Assembly: GCF_007097395.1 (NCBI RefSeq)
Contig: NZ_VKDC01000045.1
Coordinates: forward strand, 1-53,417
DNA length: 53,417 nucleotides
Direction of reading: 5' to 3'
From: Fulvivirga sp. M361
GTDB taxonomy: Bacteria > Bacteroidota > Bacteroidia > Cytophagales > Cyclobacteriaceae
This document shows positions 8,655 through 17,736 of the stretch, one piece after another (the stretch's first letter is position 1; each line of letters begins with the position of its first letter). The notes under the pieces were generated by a model that was not told the DNA's origin, made no database searches, and was given only the letters and a program-made list of their open reading frames with translations. A program made the translations under genes and the position numbers.

Positions 8655-10538
8655 ATGGATATGAAAAAAATTAACATACTATTACTACTTATGTCATTAG
8701 CATTGTTGCATACGATGACTTCCTGCGAAAATGAAACGGATGAATTCGACCTGGATTTTCCTTTACCACAGATCACAGCATTTTCTCCACAGTCTGACAC
8801 GGTAGGGAAAACCGTGACGATCACAGGAGCTAATTTTGAGCGGATAAGCTCTATATCAATAGGTGGAGCAAATATCACCAGCGAAAATTTTGAGGTAACA
8901 AGTTCCACAAGCATTACCGCCACTTTACCCAGAATATTTAATGCCGGACCAATAGCTGTAATGAATGTCTTTGACAGGGGCGCTATCACATTGGATAACT
9001 TTGTGCCTTTGTACCCCACGGCCACCGTCTCTGGCTGGCCTTCGGAGTTAAATGCCTTTGGTAAAGTTCAGATCTTCGGAAAAGATCTGGACATGATCAC
9101 ATTGGCCATTGTAAACGGTGACACGGCCTCTATCTCTTCGGCAGGTACCACCGCCTTGGTAATCGACACTAAAAACGTCAATTTCCTTGCTGGTACCATC
9201 GGAACGGAGATTGAAATATCGTTAACAGGCCTTGGAGATGTTGAAAATCAATCCGCATTCCTCACATTACAGGAACCGGCAGAAGAGTTACCTCCAGGGT
9301 CTGAACCTCGCATGCTGCTTGACTTTGAAGATGGTATAGTGCCCTGGCAAGAATGGGTGGACGGGCCTGTGACCGGTGAGCAAGCAGGGATCAACCTGGG
9401 AGCCATAAGTCCCCATCCTTCCGGCGGAGATAACTTTCTATCCGTGCTTATTCCAAATGTAAATACTACCTCCTGGTCGTCGGAAGTATTTTTTGGCGAC
9501 GTGGAACCGGAAGGGGATCAAGCTACAGACACTATCAACCTGGGTGATTTCAGGGACCCGCACCTTTCCTTCCTGGTAAACACAGGCAGCGGTGAGGCCC
9601 GGTTTGCTATAGAACTATATGAATCACATAAATGGGGCAAATGGTATAACGATGAAGATGGTGCAGTCATAGTCAAAACCGGGGGAACCTGGCAGTGGGT
9701 ATCCATCTCATTGGCTGAGGATTCCGGGTTTGGTAACTGGGGAACTGTTGGATGGGACAACGATGACGGAAGTAAGACCGATATTGATTTTAGCCGTATA
9801 AGGTATATCAAACTCGGTACCGGTACCGATGGTTTTACCATAGGGAATGATTACGAGGCAAACATTGATAACTTTCAAATTACCGATGGCCCTGTCAGTA
9901 ATGGGGATGACTTTCTTTCAGGTTCTTCTACTCCCCTATTCGTTTTCTTTGACCTCGAAGATGGGGTAAATCCTTATCAGGCTATAAATGAAGATAAAGT
10001 ACAAAGTATAGCATCTGTAGTCACCGATCCTGCAAATGCTCCTCAAGGAAACCGGTTCTTAAAAGTAGATGCAGATGTAATAACGGCAGGATGGAACTGG
10101 TATGGAAATTACACTATACGGGAACTCAATGTTGATATAAAAAGTCAGCTAACTCCGTACATTAGTTTTTATGTGCATAATGGGAACAGGGACACCCGGT
10201 TTGAAATGCAGTTGTTAGATGCTAACGGCTTCGGTTGGGGAACTAACTTTTTGACACCAGCGAATGATGGCTGGCAAGTGATAACGATCAACCTGGTAAC
10301 AGCCAGTTGGAGCAACTGGGGAGGCGCTCCCTACCAGGCACCGGACCTAAGTGCTATCACCGGGTTGGACCTGGCCTTAAATGCTGAAAAGATAGGGGAT
10401 GCAGGAGCTACACAAACGGTATTAACCGATTATGTCATACTGACTGCCGGCTCAGTACGTTCAAGGATCGGGAGTCATAATATAAACTATCCGATCGTCT
10501 ACCCACAAACAAAAGCCGGAAAGAAGCCTGCTTTTTAA
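8655..10538 (+). CDS. surface glycan-binding lipoprotein with IPT/TIG domain (SusE/F position)
   Basis: A 627-residue lipoprotein in the place usually held by the surface glycan-binding protein of a PUL. The lipobox MTSC gives a lipidated cysteine at residue 24. An IPT/TIG immunoglobulin-like domain follows at about 33-115 (PQITAFSPQSDTVGKTVTI). The C-terminal part contains two similar beta-sandwich segments starting LLDFEDG (about 222) and VFFDLEDG (about 430), each rich in tryptophan and likely to bind carbohydrate. The second contains NWYGNYTI and the first WSSEVFF. The ATG at 8661 is an alternative start. The gene ends in front of a strong hairpin. No catalytic motif is seen. Binding of mannan is inferred from context. 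Confidence 0.82.
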   Translation: MDMKKINILLLLMSLALLHTMTSCENETDEFDLDFPLPQITAFSPQSDTVGKTVTITGANFERISSISIGGANITSENFEVTSSTSITATLPRIFNAGPIAVMNVFDRGAITLDNFVPLYPTATVSGWPSELNAFGKVQIFGKDLDMITLAIVNGDTASISSAGTTALVIDTKNVNFLAGTIGTEIEISLTGLGDVENQSAFLTLQEPAEELPPGSEPRMLLDFEDGIVPWQEWVDGPVTGEQAGINLGAISPHPSGGDNFLSVLIPNVNTTSWSSEVFFGDVEPEGDQATDTINLGDFRDPHLSFLVNTGSGEARFAIELYESHKWGKWYNDEDGAVIVKTGGTWQWVSISLAEDSGFGNWGTVGWDNDDGSKTDIDFSRIRYIKLGTGTDGFTIGNDYEANIDNFQITDGPVSNGDDFLSGSSTPLFVFFDLEDGVNPYQAINEDKVQSIASVVTDPANAPQGNRFLKVDADVITAGWNWYGNYTIRELNVDIKSQLTPYISFYVHNGNRDTRFEMQLLDANGFGWGTNFLTPANDGWQVITINLVTASWSNWGGAPYQAPDLSAITGLDLALNAEKIGDAGATQTVLTDYVILTAGSVRSRIGSHNINYPIVYPQTKAGKKPAF

Positions 10539-10561
10539 CTCTTTTAGAACAATTTTATCAG

Positions 10562-10591
10562 GAAAGCTGGCTTAGAAATAAGCCAGCTTTC
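10562..10591. promoter_or_regulatory. perfect 13-bp hairpin with GAAA loop between binding-protein and enzyme genes
   Basis: GAAAGCTGGCTTA (10562-10574), loop GAAA (10575-10578), TAAGCCAGCTTTC (10579-10591): a perfect 13-bp stem closed by a GNRA tetraloop. No T run follows on either strand, so it is not a standard intrinsic terminator. It lies 23 bases after the surface binding protein gene and 90 bases before the GH26 gene, where an mRNA-stabilising 3' end or partial terminator would set transporter versus enzyme expression levels. Confidence 0.75.
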
Positions 10592-10681
10592 AAAAACGAA
10601 CCCCAGTGAAACTATCCCTGAAACAAATGCAAATAACTTCCGCCAAAACTACAAGACCACCGAACCATTGATTTCAATCAT

Positions 10682-11836
10682 ATGAAAAGCCGACTACCAC
10701 TAACGCTCTTTCTTATCGCTTTTACTCTATCTGCCTGGTCTCAAAAAGTATCTCCCGCAGATACAAAAGCCACAAAAAAGACGAGGATGCTTTATACCAA
10801 CCTGCAACAAATCTCGCAGCAAGGCACCCTATTCGGGCACCAGGACGACCAGGCTTATGGTGTTGGATGGTGGAATGAAAAAGGCAGATCCGATGTGAAG
10901 GATGTGACCGGATCATATCCTTCTGTCCACGGCTGGGACCTGGGGGACATAGGCATTTCACCCTTTAACCTCGATACGGTAGACTTTAAGTTAATGAGAC
11001 AATGGATAAAAGCCACGTACAAACGCGGTGGCATAAACACCATTTCCTGGCATTTGGATAATCCCAAAACAGGGGGTGGCTCATGGGATAAAACACCTGC
11101 AGTCAAAGATATATTACCCGGAGGCCCGGCACATAAGGTTTACCTGAGTCAATTAAATGCTCTGGCCGATTTCCTGAAATCATGTAAAGTCGGTTTAACC
11201 AGTATCCCAATCATTTTCAGACCTTTTCACGAACATAATGGCAACTGGTTTTGGTGGGGAAAAGGACACTGTAGTGAAGAAGAATACATAGCGCTCTGGA
11301 GATTTACCGTCGACCATCTAAGAACCCAGCAAGGCATTCACCACCTTCTGTATGCGTTTTCCCCGGACAGAAGCAGGCTTGACCTTTCAAAAGGGGCCGA
11401 AGCCTATTACTACGGATATCCCGGCGATGAATATGTAGACATCATAGGGCTTGATAACTATTGGGATGTAGGCCATGCAAAGAACAAAAAAACACTGGAA
11501 CAGCAGGAAAAAGACCTGATCCAAAGTCTTTCTCTCATCCATAAGATCGCAACAGAAAAGAATAAAGTAGCAGCATTAACGGAAACGGGCCACTCCGGCT
11601 TGAAGGAAAGGGATTGGTTTACTCAAAGGATACTTAAACCTCTCAAGGAAAATACGGACCTGAATATAGCCTGGGTCCTGGTGTGGAGGAACAGACATAA
11701 AAATCATTTTTACAGTCCTCCTAAAGACCATCCGGCAGCACATGATTTTCAAGTCTTTTTTGATGACCCGCACACACTGTTCGAGAAGGACCTGAGGAAG
11801 GTATATAAACCTGGTTTTGAGATCATTAATAAATAA
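10682..11836 (+). CDS. GH26 endo-beta-1,4-mannanase
   Basis: A 384-residue clan GH-A hydrolase that cuts beta-1,4-mannan. It has a signal peptide (about 1-20, ending SAWSQ) and no lipobox, so it is probably periplasmic. The GH26 acid/base motif RPFHEHNGNWFWWG places the acid/base at E184. The nucleophile is E301 in ALTETGHSG. Other typical elements are GHQDD (52-56), SVHGWDLG (81-88), IGLDNYWD (255-262) and WVLVWRN (331-337). The length is normal for a single catalytic domain without binding modules. The stop overlaps the next start by one base (TAATG), so it is the first gene of a tightly coupled enzyme string. An oligosaccharide-processing mannobiohydrolase is an alternative to a true endo-enzyme. 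Confidence 0.93.
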   Translation: MKSRLPLTLFLIAFTLSAWSQKVSPADTKATKKTRMLYTNLQQISQQGTLFGHQDDQAYGVGWWNEKGRSDVKDVTGSYPSVHGWDLGDIGISPFNLDTVDFKLMRQWIKATYKRGGINTISWHLDNPKTGGGSWDKTPAVKDILPGGPAHKVYLSQLNALADFLKSCKVGLTSIPIIFRPFHEHNGNWFWWGKGHCSEEEYIALWRFTVDHLRTQQGIHHLLYAFSPDRSRLDLSKGAEAYYYGYPGDEYVDIIGLDNYWDVGHAKNKKTLEQQEKDLIQSLSLIHKIATEKNKVAALTETGHSGLKERDWFTQRILKPLKENTDLNIAWVLVWRNRHKNHFYSPPKDHPAAHDFQVFFDDPHTLFEKDLRKVYKPGFEIINK

Positions 11837-13575
11837 TGCAGCGGGTCTATTATATCCTGGTCATCAGTTTTCTCAGTACACAATGTTCCTCCCGGCAGGA
11901 AACTGATCACACTACCCCACCAAATATCATTTTAATCCTTACGGATGATCAGGGCTGGGGGGACGTAGGTTTCCACGATAATGACATGATCAACACTCCT
12001 CACCTGGACCAGCTGGCCAAAGAATCTGTAGCATTTACAAGGTTTTATGTTTCTCCTGTTTGTGCGCCTACAAGAGCGAGCCTGCTTACCGGACGTTATC
12101 ATCTTTCTACGGGCGTGTCATGGGTAACCCACCGAAAAGAAGTGCTGCGTAACTCCGAGATCACTATAGCAGAACTACTCCAGGCCAACGGATACCGTAC
12201 AGGGCTATTTGGAAAATGGCATAACGGAAAACAGTACCCACATGACCCGAACGGGCAGGGTTTTGATCAATTCATAGGATTTAAAGAAGGGCATCTCAAT
12301 AATTATTTTGATGTGGAACTGGCCCATAACCAGCACACTGTTACCACCAAAGGCTATGTCCCCGATGTACTGACTGATGCTGCCATTCGCTTCATCCAAA
12401 AAGACCTCCCTTTCTTTTGTTACCTGTCCTTTAACACTCCTCATAGCCCTTTCCAGGTACCGGATAAGTACTTCAAACCTTACAAAAAAATGGGGCTTAA
12501 TGACAAAACATCAGCAGTGTACGGCATGATCACAAATATTGATGATAACATCGGGAGATTGTTGGATGCACTCAAACGTTCTGGTAAGGAAACTGAGACC
12601 ATTGTTATATTCCTAAGTGATAATGGCCCGAACGGACATCGGTACAATGGAAATCTTAAAGGCATAAAATCCCATGTAGATGAAGGTGGTGTAAGGGTGC
12701 CGTTCCTGGTTCGATATCCCGGTATGCAATGGAATACTGACAACGGCATATCTGCCATGGCAGCTCACATTGATATACTACCTACCTTGGCAGAATTAAC
12801 AGGCATAAGTATTCCGGACTCACTGGAGATACATGGTAAAAGCCTCGTAAACACCCTGCAAGGACAATCACCTGACACGTCTCGATATTTTTTCACCCAC
12901 CAGGTGAGGCGAACGTTTGACACCATTCCCGGAGCTGTCAGAACAAATCGATATTTGCTGACACTTCAACCTGAAGACACGGCGCTTTACGACCTCCAGA
13001 ATGATCCTTATCAAAGACAAGATATATCAGATGCAATGCCTCAAATGGTTTCCGACCTGGAAAAAAGGTATAGTAATTGGTTTACAGACATTACGAAAAA
13101 AGGCATTGAGCCACAACATATTGAGATTGGGCATACCAATGTCGCCTTCATTGAATTTCCAGCTCAGGAAGCAATAAGCCATGAAAACGTTCAATTCAAA
13201 GGCCTGGAAGGCTGGGCAAACGATTACCTGGTAGAATGGTTGGATAGGTCCAACGCTTCCTGGCACCTCAGGTCCTTAGCAGAGAGTCAATATGAAGTAG
13301 TATTACAAGCATCATGTGATGTCGGTACGGCCATCCAAATAAAGGTAGGCGGACAAGAGCTTAACCATATCGTCAGGACACCCAGGATCAAAAAACGACT
13401 GGAAAGTCCTGACAGGATAAAAAGAGGAGAAGTGTATGAGTATGTATGGCCGGAAATACCATTAGGTACAATAGCCATAGCTGAAGGACTCCATAGCCTG
13501 AAAGTAACTTCCTACGAACCAAAAGACCTGGAGGTCAAATCTATCATTTTAAAATTGATCAAGCATGACAAGTGA
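11836..13575 (+). CDS. S1-type sulfatase (formylglycine), lipoprotein, with C-terminal beta-sandwich module
   Basis: A 579-residue sulfatase that would hydrolyse sulfate esters from a glycan. The core signature CAPTRASLLTGRY places the cysteine converted to formylglycine at C76, within C-x-P-x-R. Metal-binding D37 and D38 sit in LTDDQGWGD, and LSDNGPNG around residue 260 gives further calcium and sulfate ligands. A lipobox-like STQC places a lipidated cysteine at 17, suggesting membrane anchoring. Residues about 440-579 extend past the catalytic domain and look like a carbohydrate-binding beta-sandwich. The start overlaps the GH26 stop by one base and the end overlaps the GH130 gene by 11 bases, so it belongs to the PUL. 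Its substrate is unknown. A maturation enzyme must be encoded outside the window. Confidence 0.9.
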   Translation: MQRVYYILVISFLSTQCSSRQETDHTTPPNIILILTDDQGWGDVGFHDNDMINTPHLDQLAKESVAFTRFYVSPVCAPTRASLLTGRYHLSTGVSWVTHRKEVLRNSEITIAELLQANGYRTGLFGKWHNGKQYPHDPNGQGFDQFIGFKEGHLNNYFDVELAHNQHTVTTKGYVPDVLTDAAIRFIQKDLPFFCYLSFNTPHSPFQVPDKYFKPYKKMGLNDKTSAVYGMITNIDDNIGRLLDALKRSGKETETIVIFLSDNGPNGHRYNGNLKGIKSHVDEGGVRVPFLVRYPGMQWNTDNGISAMAAHIDILPTLAELTGISIPDSLEIHGKSLVNTLQGQSPDTSRYFFTHQVRRTFDTIPGAVRTNRYLLTLQPEDTALYDLQNDPYQRQDISDAMPQMVSDLEKRYSNWFTDITKKGIEPQHIEIGHTNVAFIEFPAQEAISHENVQFKGLEGWANDYLVEWLDRSNASWHLRSLAESQYEVVLQASCDVGTAIQIKVGGQELNHIVRTPRIKKRLESPDRIKRGEVYEYVWPEIPLGTIAIAEGLHSLKVTSYEPKDLEVKSIILKLIKHDK

Positions 13576-14782
13576 AATGGCTCGCATTGAACGTATGAAA
13601 AAGCTTTTCAAAGCACACGAAAAATTGATAAGTCGCCCCAATGAAAAGGTGTCGGAAAACAATGGATGGTATCAAAGGTACCGGTACCCGATAATTACAG
13701 CTGAACACACTCCTATCCCCTGGCGATATGATCTTGATCCGGAAACCAACCCGCTGATGATGGAGAGAATAGGTGTGAATGCGGCATTCAATTCAGGCGC
13801 CATTTTGTTTGATGGTCGATTTTTGTTGGTAGTACGTGTAGAAGGTTATGACCGTAAGTCTTTTTTTGCAATAGCTGAAAGTGAAAATGGCATAGACAAC
13901 TTTCGCTTTTGGGACTATCCCATAACACTACCGGAAACACATGATCCTGACATCAACGTCTATGACATGCGATTAGTGCATCACGAAGATGGCTGGATCT
14001 ACGGCCTTTTCTGTACGGAAAGAAAAGATACAGAAGCGCCCCAACATGACCAGTCCGCTGCCGCAGCAGCCTGTGGCATAGCACGAACACATGATCTGAT
14101 CAACTGGGAACGGCTGGAAGACCTGGACAGTGATGGAAGCCAGCAGCGTAACGTAGTGTTACATCCGGAATTCGTTGATGGTAAATATGCTTTGTACACA
14201 CGCCCGCAAGACGGTTTTATAGATTCAGGAACCGGAGGAGGTATTGGCTGGACTCTAGCAGAAAGCATGGAAAAGGCAAAAGTGACTAATGAAAAAGTCC
14301 TTGACCCTAAAGTATATCATACGATCAAAGAGGTGAAAAACGGTCAGGGCCCGGCACCCTTAAAAACTGACGAAGGCTGGTTGCATCTCGCACACGGGGT
14401 AAGGAACACCGCAGCAGGCCTGCGATATGTACTATACCTGTTCATGACTGCACTGGATGACCCTTCAAAAGTGATCCACAGACCAGCCGGACATTTTATG
14501 GCCCCTGACGGTTCAGAACGTATAGGAGACGTATCAAATGTACTCTTCTCTAACGGTTGGATAGCCACCACAGCAGGTGACGTATATATTTACTACGCTT
14601 CCTCGGACACTCGTATGCATGTAGCTACTTCCACCATAGACAGGTTAGTGGATTATTGTAAAAATACCCCTGAAGACGGATTGAGGTCCTTTGCCAGTGT
14701 TCAATCTCGCAACGCGCTCATTAAAAGGAATATGGAATTTATGAAAAGTGTAGGATGGAATGCAAATAATGGAGAACGATAA
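13565..14782 (+). CDS. GH130 beta-mannoside phosphorylase, probably 4-O-beta-D-mannosyl-D-glucose phosphorylase (GH130_1-like)
   Basis: A 405-residue cytoplasmic five-bladed propeller enzyme without signal peptide. It would phosphorolyse mannosyl-glucose to alpha-mannose-1-phosphate and glucose. Family features: GVNAAFNSGA (70-79), RVEGYDRKSFFAIAES (91-106), and the proton-donor aspartate in VYDMRLV (D134). The SAAAACGIARTHDLINWERL stretch and the length fit the mannosylglucose phosphorylase subfamily better than mannan-oligosaccharide phosphorylases, by recollection of family members. The ATG at 13577 (MARIERMKK) is an equally likely start. It overlaps the sulfatase end and the transporter start. 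The epimerase at 19169 would make its substrate from mannobiose, a known pathway in Bacteroidota. Confidence 0.9.
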   Translation: MTSEMARIERMKKLFKAHEKLISRPNEKVSENNGWYQRYRYPIITAEHTPIPWRYDLDPETNPLMMERIGVNAAFNSGAILFDGRFLLVVRVEGYDRKSFFAIAESENGIDNFRFWDYPITLPETHDPDINVYDMRLVHHEDGWIYGLFCTERKDTEAPQHDQSAAAAACGIARTHDLINWERLEDLDSDGSQQRNVVLHPEFVDGKYALYTRPQDGFIDSGTGGGIGWTLAESMEKAKVTNEKVLDPKVYHTIKEVKNGQGPAPLKTDEGWLHLAHGVRNTAAGLRYVLYLFMTALDDPSKVIHRPAGHFMAPDGSERIGDVSNVLFSNGWIATTAGDVYIYYASSDTRMHVATSTIDRLVDYCKNTPEDGLRSFASVQSRNALIKRNMEFMKSVGWNANNGER

Positions 14783-16166
14783 AACAAGGATACCTTTTGC
14801 AGAGAAGATCTCCTATGGACTGGGTGACTTCGCCTCCTCCATGTTCTGGAAGCTTTTTTCCATGTTCCTTTTGTTCTTTTATACGGATGTATTCGGTATT
14901 TCAGCAGCAGCGGTAGGCACTATGTTTCTGATCACAAGAATATGGGATGCTGCCAATGATCCTTTAATGGGTATTTTGGCGGACAGGACCCACTCGAAAT
15001 GGGGGAAATTCAGACCTTATTTATTATTTATAGCCGTTCCTTTTGCCATTGTAGGTGTACTCACATTCAGCACCCCGGACCTAAGCCCTTACGGTAAACT
15101 CATCTATGCTTACGTAACTTATTCATTGATGATGATGGTATATACTGCGGTAAATGTGCCGTATTCTTCCTTAATGGGAGTTATGACCAATGACCCGGGT
15201 GAACGTACCGCACTAGCCTCCTTCCGGTTTATTGGAGCATTCAGTGGTGGATTACTGGTTACCGCAACGGCCAATTCACTGATAAATTATTTTGGAAAGG
15301 AAGATCAGGCCGCTGGTTTTCAATATACCATTGGCATCTACGCAATAATAGCCGCTATATTGTTTGTACTCACTTTCACGGGTACGCGAGAGAGGTTAAG
15401 ACCAGTTGTTACCTCACAAAGGTCATCATTGAAAGATGACCTGAAAGACATTTCTAAAAACGGTCCGTGGTTTATCATGCTGGGTGCCGGTATAGCTATT
15501 TTGATATTTAATTCACTTAGAGACGGATCTATACTGTACTATTTTAAGTATTATGTACAGGATCAAACCCTTTCATTTCTAGGCAAAGAGTATACATTAA
15601 CCCATACTGTTCTTTCCTCTGCCTACATGTCTCTCTGGCTGGCCACAAACATCGTTGGCGTAGTGTTAGCTAAACCTGTTTCCTCCCGGCTTGGAAAGAA
15701 AAGGACCTTTGCCTTATCAGCTGTATTCTCTGCACTATTTAGCTTTATGTTGTTTTTCTTCAAACCGGATCAGATCGGTTGGATATTCTTCTCAAATATT
15801 TTGATAGGTATTTCTGCAGGTATTATATTACCATTAGCCTGGTCGATGTACGCTGATATCGCTGACTATTCAGAATGGAAAACCGGCAGAAGGGCTACCG
15901 GACTGATCTTTTCCTCCTCTTCCATGTCACAAAAATTTGGCTGGACCCTTGGCGGAGCGATCACTGGCTGGTTGTTGGCCGGCTTTGGTTTTGAAGCGAA
16001 TATAGAACAGTCCGAAGAAACACTATTAGGCATTCGATTGATGATCAGTGTTATAGCGGGATTGGGGGCATTACTTTCATTTGGTTTTATTCATTTTTAT
16101 AAGCTGGATGAAGAATTTATGGAAAAAGTGGTTAAGGACCTGGAGAAGTCGAGGGAAAATCAGTGA
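14760..16166 (+). CDS. GPH family sugar:cation symporter (MFS), likely mannobiose importer
   Basis: A 468-residue inner-membrane protein with about 12 hydrophobic segments. The family signature is clear: KISYGLGDFASSMFW near the N-terminus, then TRIWDAANDPLMGILADRTHSKWGKFRPYLL-type residues at 55-85 and MYADIADYSEWKTGRRATGL-type residues around 365-385. GPH symporters carry glycosides across the inner membrane with H+ or Na+. Lying between the GH130 phosphorylase and the phosphoesterase, it most likely brings mannobiose or other short manno-oligosaccharides into the cytoplasm. The start overlaps the GH130 gene by 23 bases; the ATG at 14769 (MENDK) is an alternative. Confidence 0.92.
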   Translation: MQIMENDKTRIPFAEKISYGLGDFASSMFWKLFSMFLLFFYTDVFGISAAAVGTMFLITRIWDAANDPLMGILADRTHSKWGKFRPYLLFIAVPFAIVGVLTFSTPDLSPYGKLIYAYVTYSLMMMVYTAVNVPYSSLMGVMTNDPGERTALASFRFIGAFSGGLLVTATANSLINYFGKEDQAAGFQYTIGIYAIIAAILFVLTFTGTRERLRPVVTSQRSSLKDDLKDISKNGPWFIMLGAGIAILIFNSLRDGSILYYFKYYVQDQTLSFLGKEYTLTHTVLSSAYMSLWLATNIVGVVLAKPVSSRLGKKRTFALSAVFSALFSFMLFFFKPDQIGWIFFSNILIGISAGIILPLAWSMYADIADYSEWKTGRRATGLIFSSSSMSQKFGWTLGGAITGWLLAGFGFEANIEQSEETLLGIRLMISVIAGLGALLSFGFIHFYKLDEEFMEKVVKDLEKSRENQ

Positions 16167-16170
16167 TACT

Positions 16171-17736
16171 ATGAAAACTCAATCTTTTTGTTATGTTTTT
16201 CTTTTGGCTGCTTTCAGTTTCACAAATAGCCAAAGTCAGACTACCTCTATAACGGGCACCATTTATTTGGATATCAATAAGAATAACACCTACGATACGG
16301 GCGAAGAACCATTGCAAGACGTACTTGTTTCCAATGGAAGAGACATTGTTATCTCAACGGCAGAGGGTCGTTATACAATAGAGGTAAATCATGGACAAAC
16401 CATTTTTGTTATAAAGCCCTCAGGGTTCTCTTTACCATTAGATGAATTTGGGATTCCTAATGCCTACTTTCATTACTATCCCGATAAAATGGTCCCTGCG
16501 GAATATCCCGGGTTATCCATTACCCATGAGGTCCCGAAGAATGTAAATTTTGGATTGAAGAAGTCCCCGGAGTCGGATACATTCAAAGTGGCCATGTTAG
16601 GTGATCTTCAGATGAGAAACCAGGAAGAGATCAATTATGCCAACCGCCTCCTCACGCCTGAACTTTATAAGAGAGACGACCTTTCTATGGCCGTTCTTCT
16701 TGGGGATATTGCAGACGATAACCTGAATATTCTCAACGGTATGAGACAGATCACCAAACATTTCAAAATGGCTTCGTACCCGGTATTCGGTAATCACGAC
16801 AGAAACCTGGAAAAGCCATGGAGATATAACTTTACAAGCACTTTCAAAAAGATATTTGGCCCGGACTATTATTCTGCTAACTATGGCAAAGTACATTTCA
16901 TCATGCTTAATGATATACTGCCTACTGAAAAAGGATATACCGGCGGTATCACAGAAGACCAGCTGACTTTTATCGAAAATGACCTGAAACACGTTCCGGA
17001 AGATTACCTTATCGTTTTTAATCAACATATTCCGATTTATAGCCTTGATAACAGGAAGGATCTTCTTGAGTTGATCAAAAATCGTGAGCATGTACTGGCG
17101 GTTTCAGGGCACCGGCATATCCTGGAGCAGGAATTTATTCCATATGCCGATGGAAAGGAGCTCCATGAAGTAGTGGCCGGTGCGGTCTGTGGACTATGGT
17201 GGGATGGCGAGCGGGATTGGAAAGGCATACCTGTAGCCGTCATGGGCGGGGGCGCACCAAAAGGGTATTACGTCTTCACTTTTACAGGAAATCAATACCA
17301 AATGGCGTACAAAGCTTTAGAATTGCCACCGGAAAAGCAGATCAACCTATGGACCTGGCAACCGGACCGTGGTGATCCGGGGATGCAATTGCCCAACGGT
17401 TTTAAAGGAAATGAAGTCCTTGCCAACGTTTTTGCCGGATCAGTCAGAACCGAAGTGAGCATGTGTGTGGATGATGGCAAATGGGTGCCAATGCAAAAAG
17501 CCGACCTGCAAGACCCATATATAGCCAGGATCCTATATTATGAAAAAAAAGGTACCTACCCTACTCCCGGTCAAATCAGATCTGGATTAAGAAAGGAACC
17601 TTCCAGGCATCTCTGGATCGGTAGCTACCCGGAAGGACTTAGCTCCGGATCACACAAAGTAGAAATAATGGCGAAAGACCCCTATGGGTTGAATGCTTAT
17701 GAGGTTTCATTTTTTATTTTGGGTAAATTTGACTGA
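16171..17736 (+). CDS. exported calcineurin-like metallophosphoesterase with N- and C-terminal accessory domains
   Basis: A 521-residue protein from the ATG at 16171 (MKTQSF), 4 bases after the symporter stop; the frame is open further upstream but that part is not plausible coding. The signal peptide runs to about residue 23. An SdrD-B-like domain follows at about 25-130, with the pattern of Bacteroidota MetallophosN domains, containing the calcium-loop-like DINKNNTYDTGE. The catalytic core has all metal-binding motifs: GDLQ (D145), GDIADD (D179), GNHDRN (N208, H209, D210), H286 in NQHIPI, and GHRH (H314, H316). A C-terminal beta-domain (about 370-521) completes the architecture. It hydrolyses an unknown phospho-ester, outside the cytoplasm. 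Its end overlaps the next start (TGATG). Confidence 0.88.
   Translation: MKTQSFCYVFLLAAFSFTNSQSQTTSITGTIYLDINKNNTYDTGEEPLQDVLVSNGRDIVISTAEGRYTIEVNHGQTIFVIKPSGFSLPLDEFGIPNAYFHYYPDKMVPAEYPGLSITHEVPKNVNFGLKKSPESDTFKVAMLGDLQMRNQEEINYANRLLTPELYKRDDLSMAVLLGDIADDNLNILNGMRQITKHFKMASYPVFGNHDRNLEKPWRYNFTSTFKKIFGPDYYSANYGKVHFIMLNDILPTEKGYTGGITEDQLTFIENDLKHVPEDYLIVFNQHIPIYSLDNRKDLLELIKNREHVLAVSGHRHILEQEFIPYADGKELHEVVAGAVCGLWWDGERDWKGIPVAVMGGGAPKGYYVFTFTGNQYQMAYKALELPPEKQINLWTWQPDRGDPGMQLPNGFKGNEVLANVFAGSVRTEVSMCVDDGKWVPMQKADLQDPYIARILYYEKKGTYPTPGQIRSGLRKEPSRHLWIGSYPEGLSSGSHKVEIMAKDPYGLNAYEVSFFILGKFD

Noticed and set aside
16081-16170. 30-codon N-terminal extension of the phosphoesterase frame
   Set aside because: It lies within the symporter gene in another frame. 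The product starting at 16171 has a proper signal peptide, which the longer form would mask.
16597-17091. 164-codon open frame antisense to the phosphoesterase gene
   Set aside because: The sense strand has an intact metallophosphoesterase with all metal motifs; the antisense frame is a by-product of its codon use.
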